Origin: Saccoglossus kowalevskii
Taxonomy: Eukaryota > Hemichordata > Enteropneusta > Harrimaniidae
Direction: 5' to 3'
NCBI RefSeq assembly: GCF_000003605.2
Contig: NW_003124897.1
Coordinates: 507,831 to 531,096, forward strand
Length of the DNA: 23,266 bases
Below the pieces are notes generated by a model, which searched no databases, was not told the origin of the DNA, and saw only the letters and a program-made list of their open reading frames with translations. Both the position numbers and the translations under genes were made by a program. Shown piece after piece: positions 11,216-20,655 of the stretch. The stretch's first letter is position 1. Each line of letters begins with the position of its first letter.

Positions 11216-12189
11216 TCCATTCATTTCCCAGAATGTCTCTCTGATTGGTCAGACTATGATCAGCTCATGACAACTTGTCACAGCTCCATCGGTAGACTGG
11301 TATGTTACATCACTGACGAAATCGATCAGACGATTACTTTGTGCAAATTCTTTGAATTCATAAAAGTTGAATCTTCGTAAATTTGTTTTAACAAAGCAGG
11401 CTGTTATATTATACTTTCCGAAAATAACCTCCTTCAAGGAGGCAGGTTTAGAGAACCATAAACTGAGCCGTTTTTGAATCAAGAATAAACGAGAGAATAA
11501 ACGCATGATTAGTCAACGTTCATTGGTGCAATCCGATCACGTGGCAATAGTACGAACCCCTAGCTTATATAAATTGTACACCAGTTTGAATTTTACTAGT
11601 ATGTTTGCTATATAATTACCGTCTAATTTTCATTTGGGAAATATGACAAATTTGACTCGTTCGCACATTGAATTTATATTGTAATGCCCTGATATTATAA
11701 TTGAATATTTATTTTTAATGACGTAATACGACAGTATTTCTCGAATCGGTTGATTTAATAAACTTGTTATTTTGCGGGAAATAAAGTTATAAATTACTTT
11801 CGACAACGAGGGACGTATTGTATTAATTAATTAATTAATTATTAAACTGACGTGAAATGACAGAAAGCAATCCATTGGTCTATAAACTATTTGCTTGATT
11901 CTGGCGCGCTCGATATTACGCGTGACTACGTTAGCGACTTCGCGACGCGCGTGGCCACTTCGTACATAGCTAATTTGCTTAAAACTACTATTAATTGTTT
12001 TGCAAATTAAATACATTTATTATAGATATGTGTAATTTCGATTCTATTATGAATACTGATGAACACAATGGCGCACACGTTCAATATTATCACGTGACAC
12101 TGGAATCTGCAAATAAATTATTGGTAGTATCATCCCAGACTAAGAGCTGTTGTGGCTAGTGGGAAAGGCACCATTCAATGGAAATAGCA
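11216..12189. other. Gene-free stretch
   Basis: There is an 85-codon minus-strand frame (11249-11506) and a 61-codon one (11831-12016), with no recognisable domains. A short TTAA-type run lies at 11822-11840. Confidence 0.45.
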
Positions 12190-12935
12190 TGATCTATACA
12201 TAAGGACTATAAGTCCTCTATATGCAAGGGCCATATTTGCACTATACACAAGTGTCATAGTTACACTACGTGAAAGCCATTATTGCATTATACATGGGGA
12301 CCATAGTTTTAATACAGGTGAAGACAATATTTTAATTATATATGTGCCGACCATAGTTTCATTATATGTGAGGGCCATAGTTTTAATACAAGTGAAGGCA
12401 ATAGTTTAATTATATGTTCCAACCATAGTTTTATTATATATGGGGGCCACAGTTTTAATACGAGTGAAGGCAATAGTTTAATTATATGTTCCAACCATAG
12501 TTTTATTATATATGGGGGCCACAGTTTTAATACGAGTGAAGGCAATAGTTTAATTATATGTTCCAACCATAGTTTCATTATATGTGAGGGCCATAGTTTT
12601 AATACGAGTGAAGGCAATAGTTTAATTATATGTTCCAACCATAGTTTTATTATATATGGGGGCCACAGTTTTAATACGAGTGAAGGCAATAGTTTAATTA
12701 TATGTTCCAAACATAGTTTCATTATATGTGAGGGCCATAGTTTTATTACAAGTGAAGGCAATAGTTTAATTAAATATGCCCGNNNNNNNNNNNNNNNNNN
12801 NNNNNNNNNNNNNNNNNNNNNNNNNNNNNNNNTACAAGTGAAGGCAATAGTTTAATTATATGTTCCAACCATAGTTTCACTATATATGTGGCGGCCATAG
12901 TTTCATTCTACGTGGGGTTGTAGTTTCACGATATA
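12190..12935. repeat. 24-bp satellite with 72-bp trimeric higher-order core
   Basis: Monomers of about 24 bp all carry a CATAG/AATAGTTT-type core, such as GCCATAGTTTTAATACAAG, GCAATAGTTTAATTATATG and ACCATAGTTTTATTATATAT. In the centre these three types form a homogeneous 72-bp unit, with CGAGTGAAGG recurring at 12461, 12533, 12605 and 12677. At the left edge (about 12190-12340) only divergent single monomers are seen. The array is interrupted by a 50-N gap, so its true length is unknown. Because 72 is divisible by three, one minus-strand frame (12336-12761) stays open, giving a 24-residue repeat that is probably meaningless. Confidence 0.95.
12783..12832. other. Assembly gap, 50 N
   Basis: Exactly 50 N bases inside the 72-bp satellite. 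A round number usually denotes a scaffold gap of unknown or estimated size. The flanking sequence on both sides is the same repeat. Confidence 0.99.
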
Positions 12936-15490
12936 TTATAATACAGAAATAACTCTAAAGATCGACACATTTGGGCGATGTAGAATGAAAGCCACTACCT
13001 CGCATCTGGGTGCATATTACATCATTAGCATTCCAATCTATGAGTAAGTGTTCCAAGAAGTAGCTTGGCTAGATGCGTTGAAATAAATCAACTTGCCAAC
13101 CATGAACGATACTTAGACATCATTAAAATGGCAGACCAATGTAGTAGATGGTAGTCACTAGCTTATTTACACACTTCACGATATACATCTTTAATAGGCC
13201 GAAACGAGAGTAGGATTTCATTTATCTTGCTTAACGCAGTAGTAATGGATGGACTTTGTTTTTATTCACACTGAGACGATCAAATAACGCCATTGATTTA
13301 CCCTAGATGGTTAGCACAATTTCTTATTAATTTCACCTTCACGTAAATGGTAATAAAATCATCACAGGGTGAGTTGCACTGATGATGCGATGCTGCAGAT
13401 GGCCGCCGAAATCTCGTTGTGAGCGAGAGCGCCACGAGACTCCCCCCCCCTCCGAGTAGCGTTCCATTCTCAACCGCTATCACATCTACTGTTTCAAATA
13501 ACATAGTTTCAACGGCCAGGGGAACAGTAGACGCGACGTCGTTAGAAAATAAAACATTATTCAAGGAGCAAATAAAGTCTCGCGGCTCTCTTGCTCTCAA
13601 CGAAGATATTGGCATCCATTTTTGGAGAAGGCCTATGAGTGCACTCTAAATTAAAACACCCTGAAGACACAGTCCATTGTGCGTCATTATGCGTACACGG
13701 CCTTATTTGCACTGTGAATATCACATGGTACATATGTACCAATCACGCTTTCGCATTAGGGCTGTGATGCTACGTAGCATGCATATCAAAGATTAAAATA
13801 TGGGGATGTTGATTAACATTCCCTTGGCAGATAAATTAGGAAAAATACAGATGTCGGTCAACCCGCGATATAAAACGGCCAGAGAGTTACATAACATGTT
13901 TAGAACGAGGCGTTACTGGTCAGGGCTGCCACAATAAATCAGGCATATCATCCACGTTCGAGAATGACATCTATGACTAAGTTATTATGCAATCGAAACT
14001 CTTATGATTAATCTTATCAAAACCACTGAACCGCGAACGAGGATGACAAGAATGACTTGTATGTGTATACAAATTGAATTGGGTGTACCCATGAGAGTGA
14101 AGGCGCCTAAATAGACACCTGATAAACTGTACATCCAAGTTTGTTATAACTTTGAATGAGCCTATTCGGAAATCAAGTCTCACGTCCATGAGAAGATGTT
14201 TTCATTCCCAAATGATAGTTTCAAATCATAAATTGTAAGACGAATTTTGTAAGATTTTTGAGAATTGCCAATGACATTTTGTGGAACAAACAGACATAGT
14301 CTGATAATGCTCACTACTTGTTTTTCCTAATTTTATTTAGAAACAAATAAACAGTAAATATGCATCCCTCGTGGCAGCTGGCAACATGCCAAATGCCGTA
14401 AAAGGGTTGAAGCATCGAATATTACCCATGGTGTATTAATTGCAAATAAGGCGACGTACGATCACAATCGTATTAATGGTGCTCGAGTTTGGTGCATGTG
14501 ATGATAATTGAAAAATACAATATTCGAACGAATAACTATACTATATTCTTGCTCAAGAACGGATATGAATCCGTCAAAGGGAATGTGAAGACGAACTCAG
14601 CCAAGCCTGAATGAGAACAAATAATTTTTGAAAATGGAGGGGACAGACGTTGACAATCTTGTTTACACAACTATCAGTGAACTGGTGTTCCATCATTCAT
14701 GTCTATTGTTGTCCACGATCTGATATCACCATTATACATATTCTTCACAATTTATCTCATGGCGATATCTAGTAAATTTTTTCTTGGAAAATACCTTCGT
14801 TCATTTATTTATTCACCAAAACATCACACACCCGACCTACAGATTTGATGACCATATCGAGGATTTTGTTTATTTCATGTTGTCAAAATTGGCATGTTCG
14901 ACCTTTTCGCCCACAAAATAGCCTTGATTGCTTTTTTATTTGATATCTATGTTTGTTATGGTTTTCTATCTATGCAATTTAATGAACATTTAATCGGTAT
15001 TTTGTGTTCGTTGTGGATCAAAACTAATCATCACGTTCCAAATGATCAGCTATATTGCTTTCTTAATTACGATTTTTGTTTTGTTCAGCTTTTCTTAAAC
15101 ATTAGCAAGATTGCTTTTAAAGTACCACACGTTTACTATCTTCGATACACCCTTATAGTATGCACTGTACAAGTGTACCATAAGTAGATTACTGAGTATT
15201 TGAAGACTGAATATCCAGGGTTGTCAAACTACCCTCTCGATATATTCTTTTTTTTTTGTTTTTATAAAAATCCATAGGCTAAGATAGGCTAGAGCTTTAG
15301 GAGAAAACCATTATTTTCCTGGGGGTGTACAGGTTATAAACTTGGACTCGTGTGCCTATATTTGTTATATTTGTAATCCCGAAAAAATAGCCGTAATTAC
15401 GTAGTTATGATTGTTGTACACTCCAATGCTTATATGTTTTCTGTTTCCCGACAGTATAACCGTGACACATAGGTCAGTGAATCCTATCAT
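12936..15490. other. Gene-free stretch with two perfect palindromes
   Basis: No recognised gene. TGGTACATATGTACCA (13726-13741, 16 bp) and ATGCTACGTAGCAT (13767-13780, 14 bp) are perfect palindromes 26 bp apart. A run of nine C lies at 13442-13450. A hydrophobic 97-codon plus-strand frame (14894-15187) is present but has no identifiable family. Confidence 0.5.
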
Positions 15491-15493
15491 TAC

Positions 15494-15680
15494 CAATCTG
15501 ATTAAAATCTGATGTAGTGTACGGGCTTTATTTATTTTGGCTATAAACTTATTTTAATTTTATTTTTTTATTACTTTTGTTATTAATGCCCTTTTATTTT
15601 ATTTTATTATTTTACTTTGATTTTGATTTTGTGATTTTTTTAAATCCGCCCTACCTACATCTGAGCCGATGCCTAAGTAA
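15494..15680 (+). repeat. Left inverted arm of the foldback element
   Basis: Pairs with 16608-16769. It is very AT-rich in the middle (TTTTATTTTATTTTATTATT type). Just inside the arm, CGAGATTTCAACGAGAC matches CGAGATTTGAACGGGAC inside the right arm in the same orientation rather than inverted, so a short inner piece has been flipped. Confidence 0.85.
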
Positions 15681-15753
15681 CGAGATTTCAACGAGACCCA
15701 CTATCGACGATTTTAGTCAACGAATCACAGACCTCTTTCTATAGCGCACATGA

Positions 15754-15845
15754 TGACGTCACCGGGCGGAGTCGGGTGGCAAACACACTCAAATAAAATG
15801 GCGGATTATACCGACGTTAGCGACCGAGAATAACACGGCTTTTCG
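15754..15845 (+). promoter_or_regulatory. CRE, YY1-like site and candidate first exon inside the foldback
   Basis: A perfect CRE palindrome TGACGTCA (15754-15761) is followed by AAAATGGCGG (15796-15805), which matches the YY1 initiator-type motif often seen at transcription starts and in transposon promoters. An ATG there opens MADYTDVSDRE, then TAA (15831-15833), and the segment ends in a strong donor TTTCG|GTAAGT at 15845/15846. I infer a captured or element-born promoter and first exon; no transcript evidence is available. Confidence 0.4.
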
Positions 15846-15995
15846 GTAAGTTTATCATTGTCAAATGCAACGAAAGTCATTTTTATGTTAATACATGTAT
15901 TGTGGCTCGAATGGTTCGACTTTAGATCGTTATTTTGCATAGTTATTCTGGGAGTGACTATTTTGTTTCGACCGAACACCAGTGTCTTTTTCCAG

Positions 15996-16064
15996 TCACC
16001 TGCCCTGGAGACGGGTGATGTTTTGTTGACGATCGGGCCAACATCGTCTACGGTATTGAAGCCG
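15996..16064 (+). pseudogene. Candidate second exon of a captured gene fragment
   Basis: The acceptor TGTCTTTTTCCAG ends at 15995. Joining it to the donor at 15845 gives a 150-bp intron. The frame that began MADYTDVSDRE then continues as HGFS|SPALETGDVLLTIGPTSS and beyond, to a TAG near 16064. The single in-frame TAA at 15831 lies before the intron, so if this was once coding it is now broken. I do not recognise the protein. A third possible exon follows the acceptor at 16298, with AATAAA at 16439-16444. Confidence 0.25.
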
Positions 16065-16438
16065 TAGCTGTAAATATTCATCAAATTGTATCAACATTTT
16101 TACATTATACAATAACTCTTTATTAAAGTAATTGAGCTGATTTGGACTGGAATAAAATATTTTTTATTGGAACACATCGCAATTGATGCCGTGGGCCGGT
16201 GACCGTTATACAATTTAAAATCAGTTTGCATTGTTTACTATAGCTGTTTACAGTATTCTAATCATTACGATATACTTATTTTTTTGCTTACATTCTAGAT
16301 AATTATGCTCAGTGATGACTGAATGAACAAACCTTGGCTGGCAAAGATGTATCTGGAAGTGTACACATTTGTTGGAAGTGAAAAAAAATATTCAATGTAA
16401 TGACAAAAATTGTAAAATGCTGAGGAATTTCTTTTGCA

Positions 16439-16444
16439 AATAAA
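16439..16444 (+). terminator. AATAAA poly(A) signal inside the foldback
   Basis: The sequence TTTTGCAAATAAAAATATAC contains AATAAA. It is downstream of a good polypyrimidine-AG acceptor (ends 16298) and upstream of the right arm, which is what a small plus-strand transcription unit inside the element would need. Confidence 0.35.
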
Positions 16445-16553
16445 AATATACTAGCAATTTTCTATTAATGGTTTATTCAAGTGGGCAAAATATAATGTAC
16501 AGAAAGATTGCCCGTTGAGTATCGCTACACTGAAAAGGAAGCAACCGACAGCC

Positions 16554-16563
16554 TATATAAAAG
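16554..16563 (+). promoter_or_regulatory. TATA box next to the right arm of the foldback
   Basis: CTATATAAAAGGGGGG is a textbook TATA box with a G-rich downstream flank. An inverted CCAAT (ATTGG) follows at about 16575. Transcription to the right would start close to the inner edge of the right arm. Function is inferred only. Confidence 0.4.
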
Positions 16564-16607
16564 GGGGGCTGTGATTGGCTGTTACTTACGCGAGATTTGA
16601 ACGGGAC

Positions 16608-16769
16608 TTACATAGGCGTCGGATCAGATGTAGGTAGGGCGGAATTAAAAAAAAAAATCACAAAATCAAAGTAAAATAATAAAATAAAAGGGCATTAATA
16701 ACAAAAGTAATAAAAAATAAAATTAAAATAATTAAAGCCTATACACTACATCAGATTTTAATCAGATTG
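16608..16769 (-). repeat. Right inverted arm of the foldback element
   Basis: Reverse complement of the left arm with scattered substitutions and indels. It reads inward-to-outward from TTACATAGGCGTCGGATCAG to ATCAGATTTTAATCAGATTG. Confidence 0.85.
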
Positions 16770-16772
16770 ATA

Positions 16773-17509
16773 CTAATCATGTTTTGTAAGCTGGGAAATT
16801 GGATACTTGAACGTGTAGTCCCCGGGCGTGTAGTAGACTAGAATAATCGTACTGTCACATGTTTTCGTCTTAGCCTTGTCTTTTCGTTTTAACAGTCACA
16901 GTCCGCTTCATTGAACGTTTAGTTTGATAATTGATGAACATGTATTCATTGTGAGACTGTTGCTTTCAAGTTGTGTTAATAATACAAATATGTTTTAAAC
17001 TTGTCCCTTCCGTTGCCAACGTATTCAATATATGGAAATAGCATATGTGTGTGCATTTGCGCGAGTGATTGGGGGAAATAACAGCGAAAATTATTTCCAG
17101 CTAAAATATAGTATTTTACTGTATACGAATTAGCCTTTGCGATCCCGGAATAAGACACTAGTACTCCTAACCTTAAGTCATAACATCTCAGACTACTATA
17201 GTAACATTGACATGCGTGCATCAGTGTTTTGTTTTTTTATTTCATTCAAAAGATTTAGGGACACGAAAAAAACACGCAGAAATATTTTTTCCTTGTTTAT
17301 ATACTCCACACAACGTAATTTGTCAGTCGTAGCGAGTATGTGTGACAGTTTATTACTTCTGTGTGAATATAATTAAATTATGTAATTAAACGATATGAAT
17401 TTACTCCAATCTATGGGGGGGGGGTCGATCTTCTTAGCAGTGAAACTGGCACGTGAAAATTACAACTCAACCTCGATTTATTCGTCAATAGCATACATAC
17501 ACAGTGGCA
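16773..17509. other. Gene-free stretch
   Basis: No recognisable coding sequence or RNA. A run of ten G occurs at 17415-17424. Confidence 0.45.
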
Positions 17510-17705
17510 GCGGTCGCCCCACGAAGAAAATGTTTGGGGCGTCACCCCTCCAAAATCAAGCGGAAACCCTTTGTGTCAGCAAAATTTCCCCCTAATGCAA
17601 GAAATAGCGTTTTAGATTGTCTAGATTTTAAATTTTTGCATGCCCCTGGACCCCCTAGAGGTTGTGAGCAGATCTCGCCCCCGATGTAAAATTTCGTGCC
17701 GCCCC
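17510..17705. repeat. Possible decayed interspersed repeat fragment
   Basis: The composition differs from the flanks: GC-rich with C-runs (CGCCCCACG, GGGGCGTCACCCCTCC, GCATGCCCCTGGACCCCCTAG, CTCGCCCCCGATG). The GCATGCCCCTGGACCCCC wording resembles fragments of widely dispersed animal DNA transposons as I remember them, but I cannot search to confirm. Two overlapping short open frames here show no domain. Confidence 0.25.
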
Positions 17706-19079
17706 ATCTGAATTACAGATGTGCCAAAAACGTACAACGTTGCCATAGATCTCGTCGAGTAACAATTTTTAGGGCGGAGGCGTTCTCATTGACCTAATAT
17801 AAATACGATGTTTACTCTGATGTTCGAACAAATATTGGCCAAATGCTCGGTGTGCTTACTTGTAGTTTCCTGTAGGATTACATGCATAAAATGAAATACG
17901 GAGAAAACATATGGTTATGAAATGATGATTCTAAGAAGTATACTGTCAATAAATGTGATATGAATAAACACAAACATACATTATACTATAAACCGTCAAA
18001 GGTTATATATAAAGATCCATAAAACGAATGAATCCCGCCCACACATACTGATATTTCTCGAAATTACGTAAATGCATTGTGTGGTGATACTGAACAGCAA
18101 ATGTTCTATCGAGAACCTTGTGCAGCAAGCGAAATTTCACAGTTACAACTGCAACCCAGTTTTTTTAGTTCACGGCGCAACTTGCAACCGGGGCATGCGT
18201 TTCAATGGAATTCAGCTCCCCGTCTACTAAATAGCAAATTACTAGTCAACTACAGAATTGGGTTTTGTCAACCGTCGGAATAAGCTACTTTGGCCAGTAA
18301 TATATGGGGGAATTTGACACAGGAGACATTCACAGCAATCAAAATTGAAACTGCTTTGCGTGCGGAAGTCGACATTACGAAAACCTCAAAGACAGCATAA
18401 TTATGATTACTGCAGATGCGAGGCATGGCTGGCGAAAAACTTTCGTGACACTGACGTGATTGCTATTGGCAATGAAACCCACAAATTCATTGCCAATGCA
18501 GTTGTTACCAACGAAGACATTCGATTTTGTAACGCCATGAAATGAATGGCGCGCTACAAATCAGCCGTACAAGTATATCGGCATCATGACAATAACAAAG
18601 TGAACGTAAAAAAAATCACGCCCATAACAGGAATATGTCTGTCATTAAGTACCTGAGATAAGAGAGGCTGGGGAATGAGAGCCAGAATGATACATGGTTC
18701 AACTTTTACTAAAAAAAAAAAGAACCGTGATGGCACTACCAAGTTTGCTGAAAGGCCGGTTATTGACCGTGTCAGCTGTGTCACGATCAACTGTGTAATA
18801 ATTCCTCCTCACTTCAGTCATCGCATTTAGAGAAGTAATATTCTCTGACGACCTCAGTGAGTTCCCTGGATGTTGGCGAAACGACCATTATTTAGAAATT
18901 CCCGCTAACTTTTACAAAGGCCGCATTGCCATCTTGAGCAATGCTTTATCGGAAGCGGCCCGGGACTATGGATTGAATCCTACTTGTTTAGCGGGGTCAG
19001 GTAATCGAATGTTGAGGTAATCGCAAGTTAAGCGAACCGAATATCAAGACATTTGGACGTGAAAATAACCAAATCTTAT
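17706..19079. other. Gene-free stretch with a strong hairpin and an unrecognised open frame
   Basis: The 66-codon frame 18345-18545 (plus) has a protein-like end (WLAKNFRDTDVIAIGNETHK, then FIANAVVTNEDIRFCNAMK), but no family is recognised. A nested inverted repeat GGCCGC...CATTGC...GCAATG...GCGGCC lies at about 18919-18960. A run of 11 A is present near 18711-18721. Confidence 0.4.
18465..18497. repeat. Perfect 12-bp inverted repeat, 9-nt loop
   Basis: ATTGGCAATGAA (18465-18476) and TTCATTGCCAAT (18486-18497) are exact reverse complements around ACCCACAAA. The loop is short enough for a stable RNA hairpin on either strand. No function can be assigned. Confidence 0.85.
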
Positions 19080-19260
19080 GACAATTGAATGTCAAGATAA
19101 TGTCTAAATAACAACACAATTGTAACATTATGAAACAATGACAAAATAATATTGTAGCAATTACACAATAATGAAATGAAGTTGGAATAATGAAACAATA
19201 GCAATACGATACTGCAGTAATAACACAATAATGGAATAAGCGCTAAACAATGTTCAAATA
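19080..19260. repeat. AT-rich imperfect 60-bp tandem repeat, about 3 units
   Basis: TGAAACAAT recurs at 19131 and 19191, and the neighbouring ACACAATAATG recurs with the same 60-bp offset; a third unit near 19249 is more diverged. It lies immediately left of the CpG-poor domain. Confidence 0.6.
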
Positions 19261-20224
19261 ATGACACAAAGAAACAAAAAATTTCGCTCACACAGTCGCC
19301 TTTCCCCTTGTCATAATGGAAACAAATAGTAAAATGTTCATTTGCAGACTAAAAAAATACCTTTTTATTTTATTCAACAACATAATCTATTTACTTGTGG
19401 AAAATACAAGTAACTGACACAGGAATCAAATTATACAAGGTTATTATAATCCCATACGGTGACATCTTTTTGTTTGATTCCAGTCGTAACTTAGCAAGAC
19501 AAGAATGAGCAAACACAAACAATGAAGTGCTTGGACGATTATCAAATGCTACATTGTTGCTGTGTCCATGTAAACAAAGGGCAAATATGATTATTTTTTT
19601 TACAGAACTCTAAATGCTATTGTTTTTGTGTTCTTTTCAGAACCTTTCAAGCATAGTAGGTACCATGATAATATTTTAGAAATCTTCAATTACCACATCT
19701 TTCCTATACAAATAGTGAAGATAATTGAAGCATTCTCTTGAAGACCACTACATAATAATAATGGACTTTTTGATACATAATATGGAGGGGAAATGAGTTT
19801 ATGCAAACACAACTGGTTATTGAATAAAATACACAAAATCTTTTATGAAATTGTCATAGTTTTAATATTAGGTACACCCAAAACAAGCAGGAATTGTAAT
19901 ACAATGAACATGATTTCAAATTGTCAAAATACACCAGCTCTTGCCCTTAAGCAGTGCTGTGTATATAAAATAAATTAATATCAATAGCAGTTAAGTTTGC
20001 TAGCACAAGTTGGTTAATGCTAAAGGCAAAAGGCATTACAAAACATTAAGGGTCTTGCATTGCCACACAAGCTCAGAAAACAATGTTTTTTTTTGCCAAG
20101 TATGAAAAGTAAGAAAAAAATACACAGCAACACACACTGTTCGAACATTTAGTGAAATGTACACTAGTACAATGTAGCAAAAGCTGCCAGGTTTAAACGC
20201 CACACAGCAACTTCAAAATTACTT
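19261..20224 (-). other. CpG-poor stretch, probable far 3' end of the PRPSAP transcription unit
   Basis: No coding sequence on either strand. CpG is nearly absent (none in 19561-20100), unlike everything to the left. The first minus-strand AATAAA cluster after the boundary is at about 19364-19375 (plus strand TTTTTATTTTATT). It could be a distal cleavage signal for the gene at 21653-23189, which would give a very long 3' UTR. An alternative is simple downstream flank. Confidence 0.35.
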
Positions 20225-20655
20225 AGCATAGTAACATCATATAGAAATGGTGTATAGTACCGGTAATGGTGTATATCATATAGTAATGGTGTACATCATA
20301 TAGTAATGGTGTATAGTAATAGTGTACAGTAATGGTGTATATCATATAGTAATGGTGTATAGTACCGGTAATGGTGTATATCATATAGAAATGGTGTATA
20401 TCATATAGCAATGGTGTACAGTAATGGTGTATATCATATAGTAATGGTGTATAGTAATGGTGTATATCATATAGTAATGGTGTATAGTAATGGTGTACAG
20501 TAATGGTGTATATCATATAGTAATGGTGTACAGTAATGGTGTATATCATATAGTAATGGTGTAAAGTAATGGTGTATATCATATAGTAATGGTGTATAGT
20601 AATGGTGTTCAGTAATGGTGTACAGTACCGGTAATGGTGTATATCATATAGTAAT
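20225..20655. repeat. TAATGGTGTA minisatellite
   Basis: About 23 copies of the ATGGTGT core are arranged as two interleaved modules, a 13-bp AGTAATGGTGTAC/T and a 20-bp AGTAATGGTGTATATCATAT, with occasional ACCGGT insertions. The module order is irregular. A minus-strand frame stays open for 119 codons (20223-20582) and would encode Tyr/His/Thr repeats; I treat this as a repeat artefact. If the long 3' UTR is real, the array would be transcribed as repeated CACCAUUAC. Confidence 0.93.

Larger units (their letters stand above)
15491..16772. mobile_element. 1.28-kb foldback DNA transposon with long inverted arms
   Basis: The left arm (about 15494-15680) and right arm (about 16608-16769) are inverted copies. 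Both contain CAATCTGATTAAAATCTGATG at the tip, TTACTTTTGTTATTAATGCC in the middle and CCGCCCTACCTACATCTGA inward. The left arm carries an extra segment of about 18 bp. TA dinucleotides flank the tips (15491-15492 and 16771-16772), consistent with a TA target duplication. The 0.9-kb interior is unrelated to the arms and contains promoter-, splice- and poly(A)-like signals but no transposase that I recognise. The element is non-autonomous by inspection. Confidence 0.8.

Noticed and set aside
11249-11506. 85-codon minus-strand frame
   Set aside because: No recognisable domain, and no acceptor or donor pair could be tied to it; chance length in AT-rich DNA.
12336-12761. 141-codon minus-strand open frame with a 24-residue repeat (KLWPSHIMKLWLEHIIKLLP type)
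   Set aside because: It lies wholly inside the 72-bp satellite. A unit length divisible by three keeps any stop-free frame open, and the non-multiple-of-three edge monomers are not coding.
14894-15187. 97-codon hydrophobic plus-strand frame
   Set aside because: Phe/Ile/Tyr-rich composition is expected from AT-rich DNA; no family features.
20223-20582. 119-codon minus-strand frame of Tyr/His/Thr/Ile repeats
   Set aside because: Translation of the TAATGGTGTA minisatellite. It has no non-repeat sequence and lies downstream of the PRPSAP stop.
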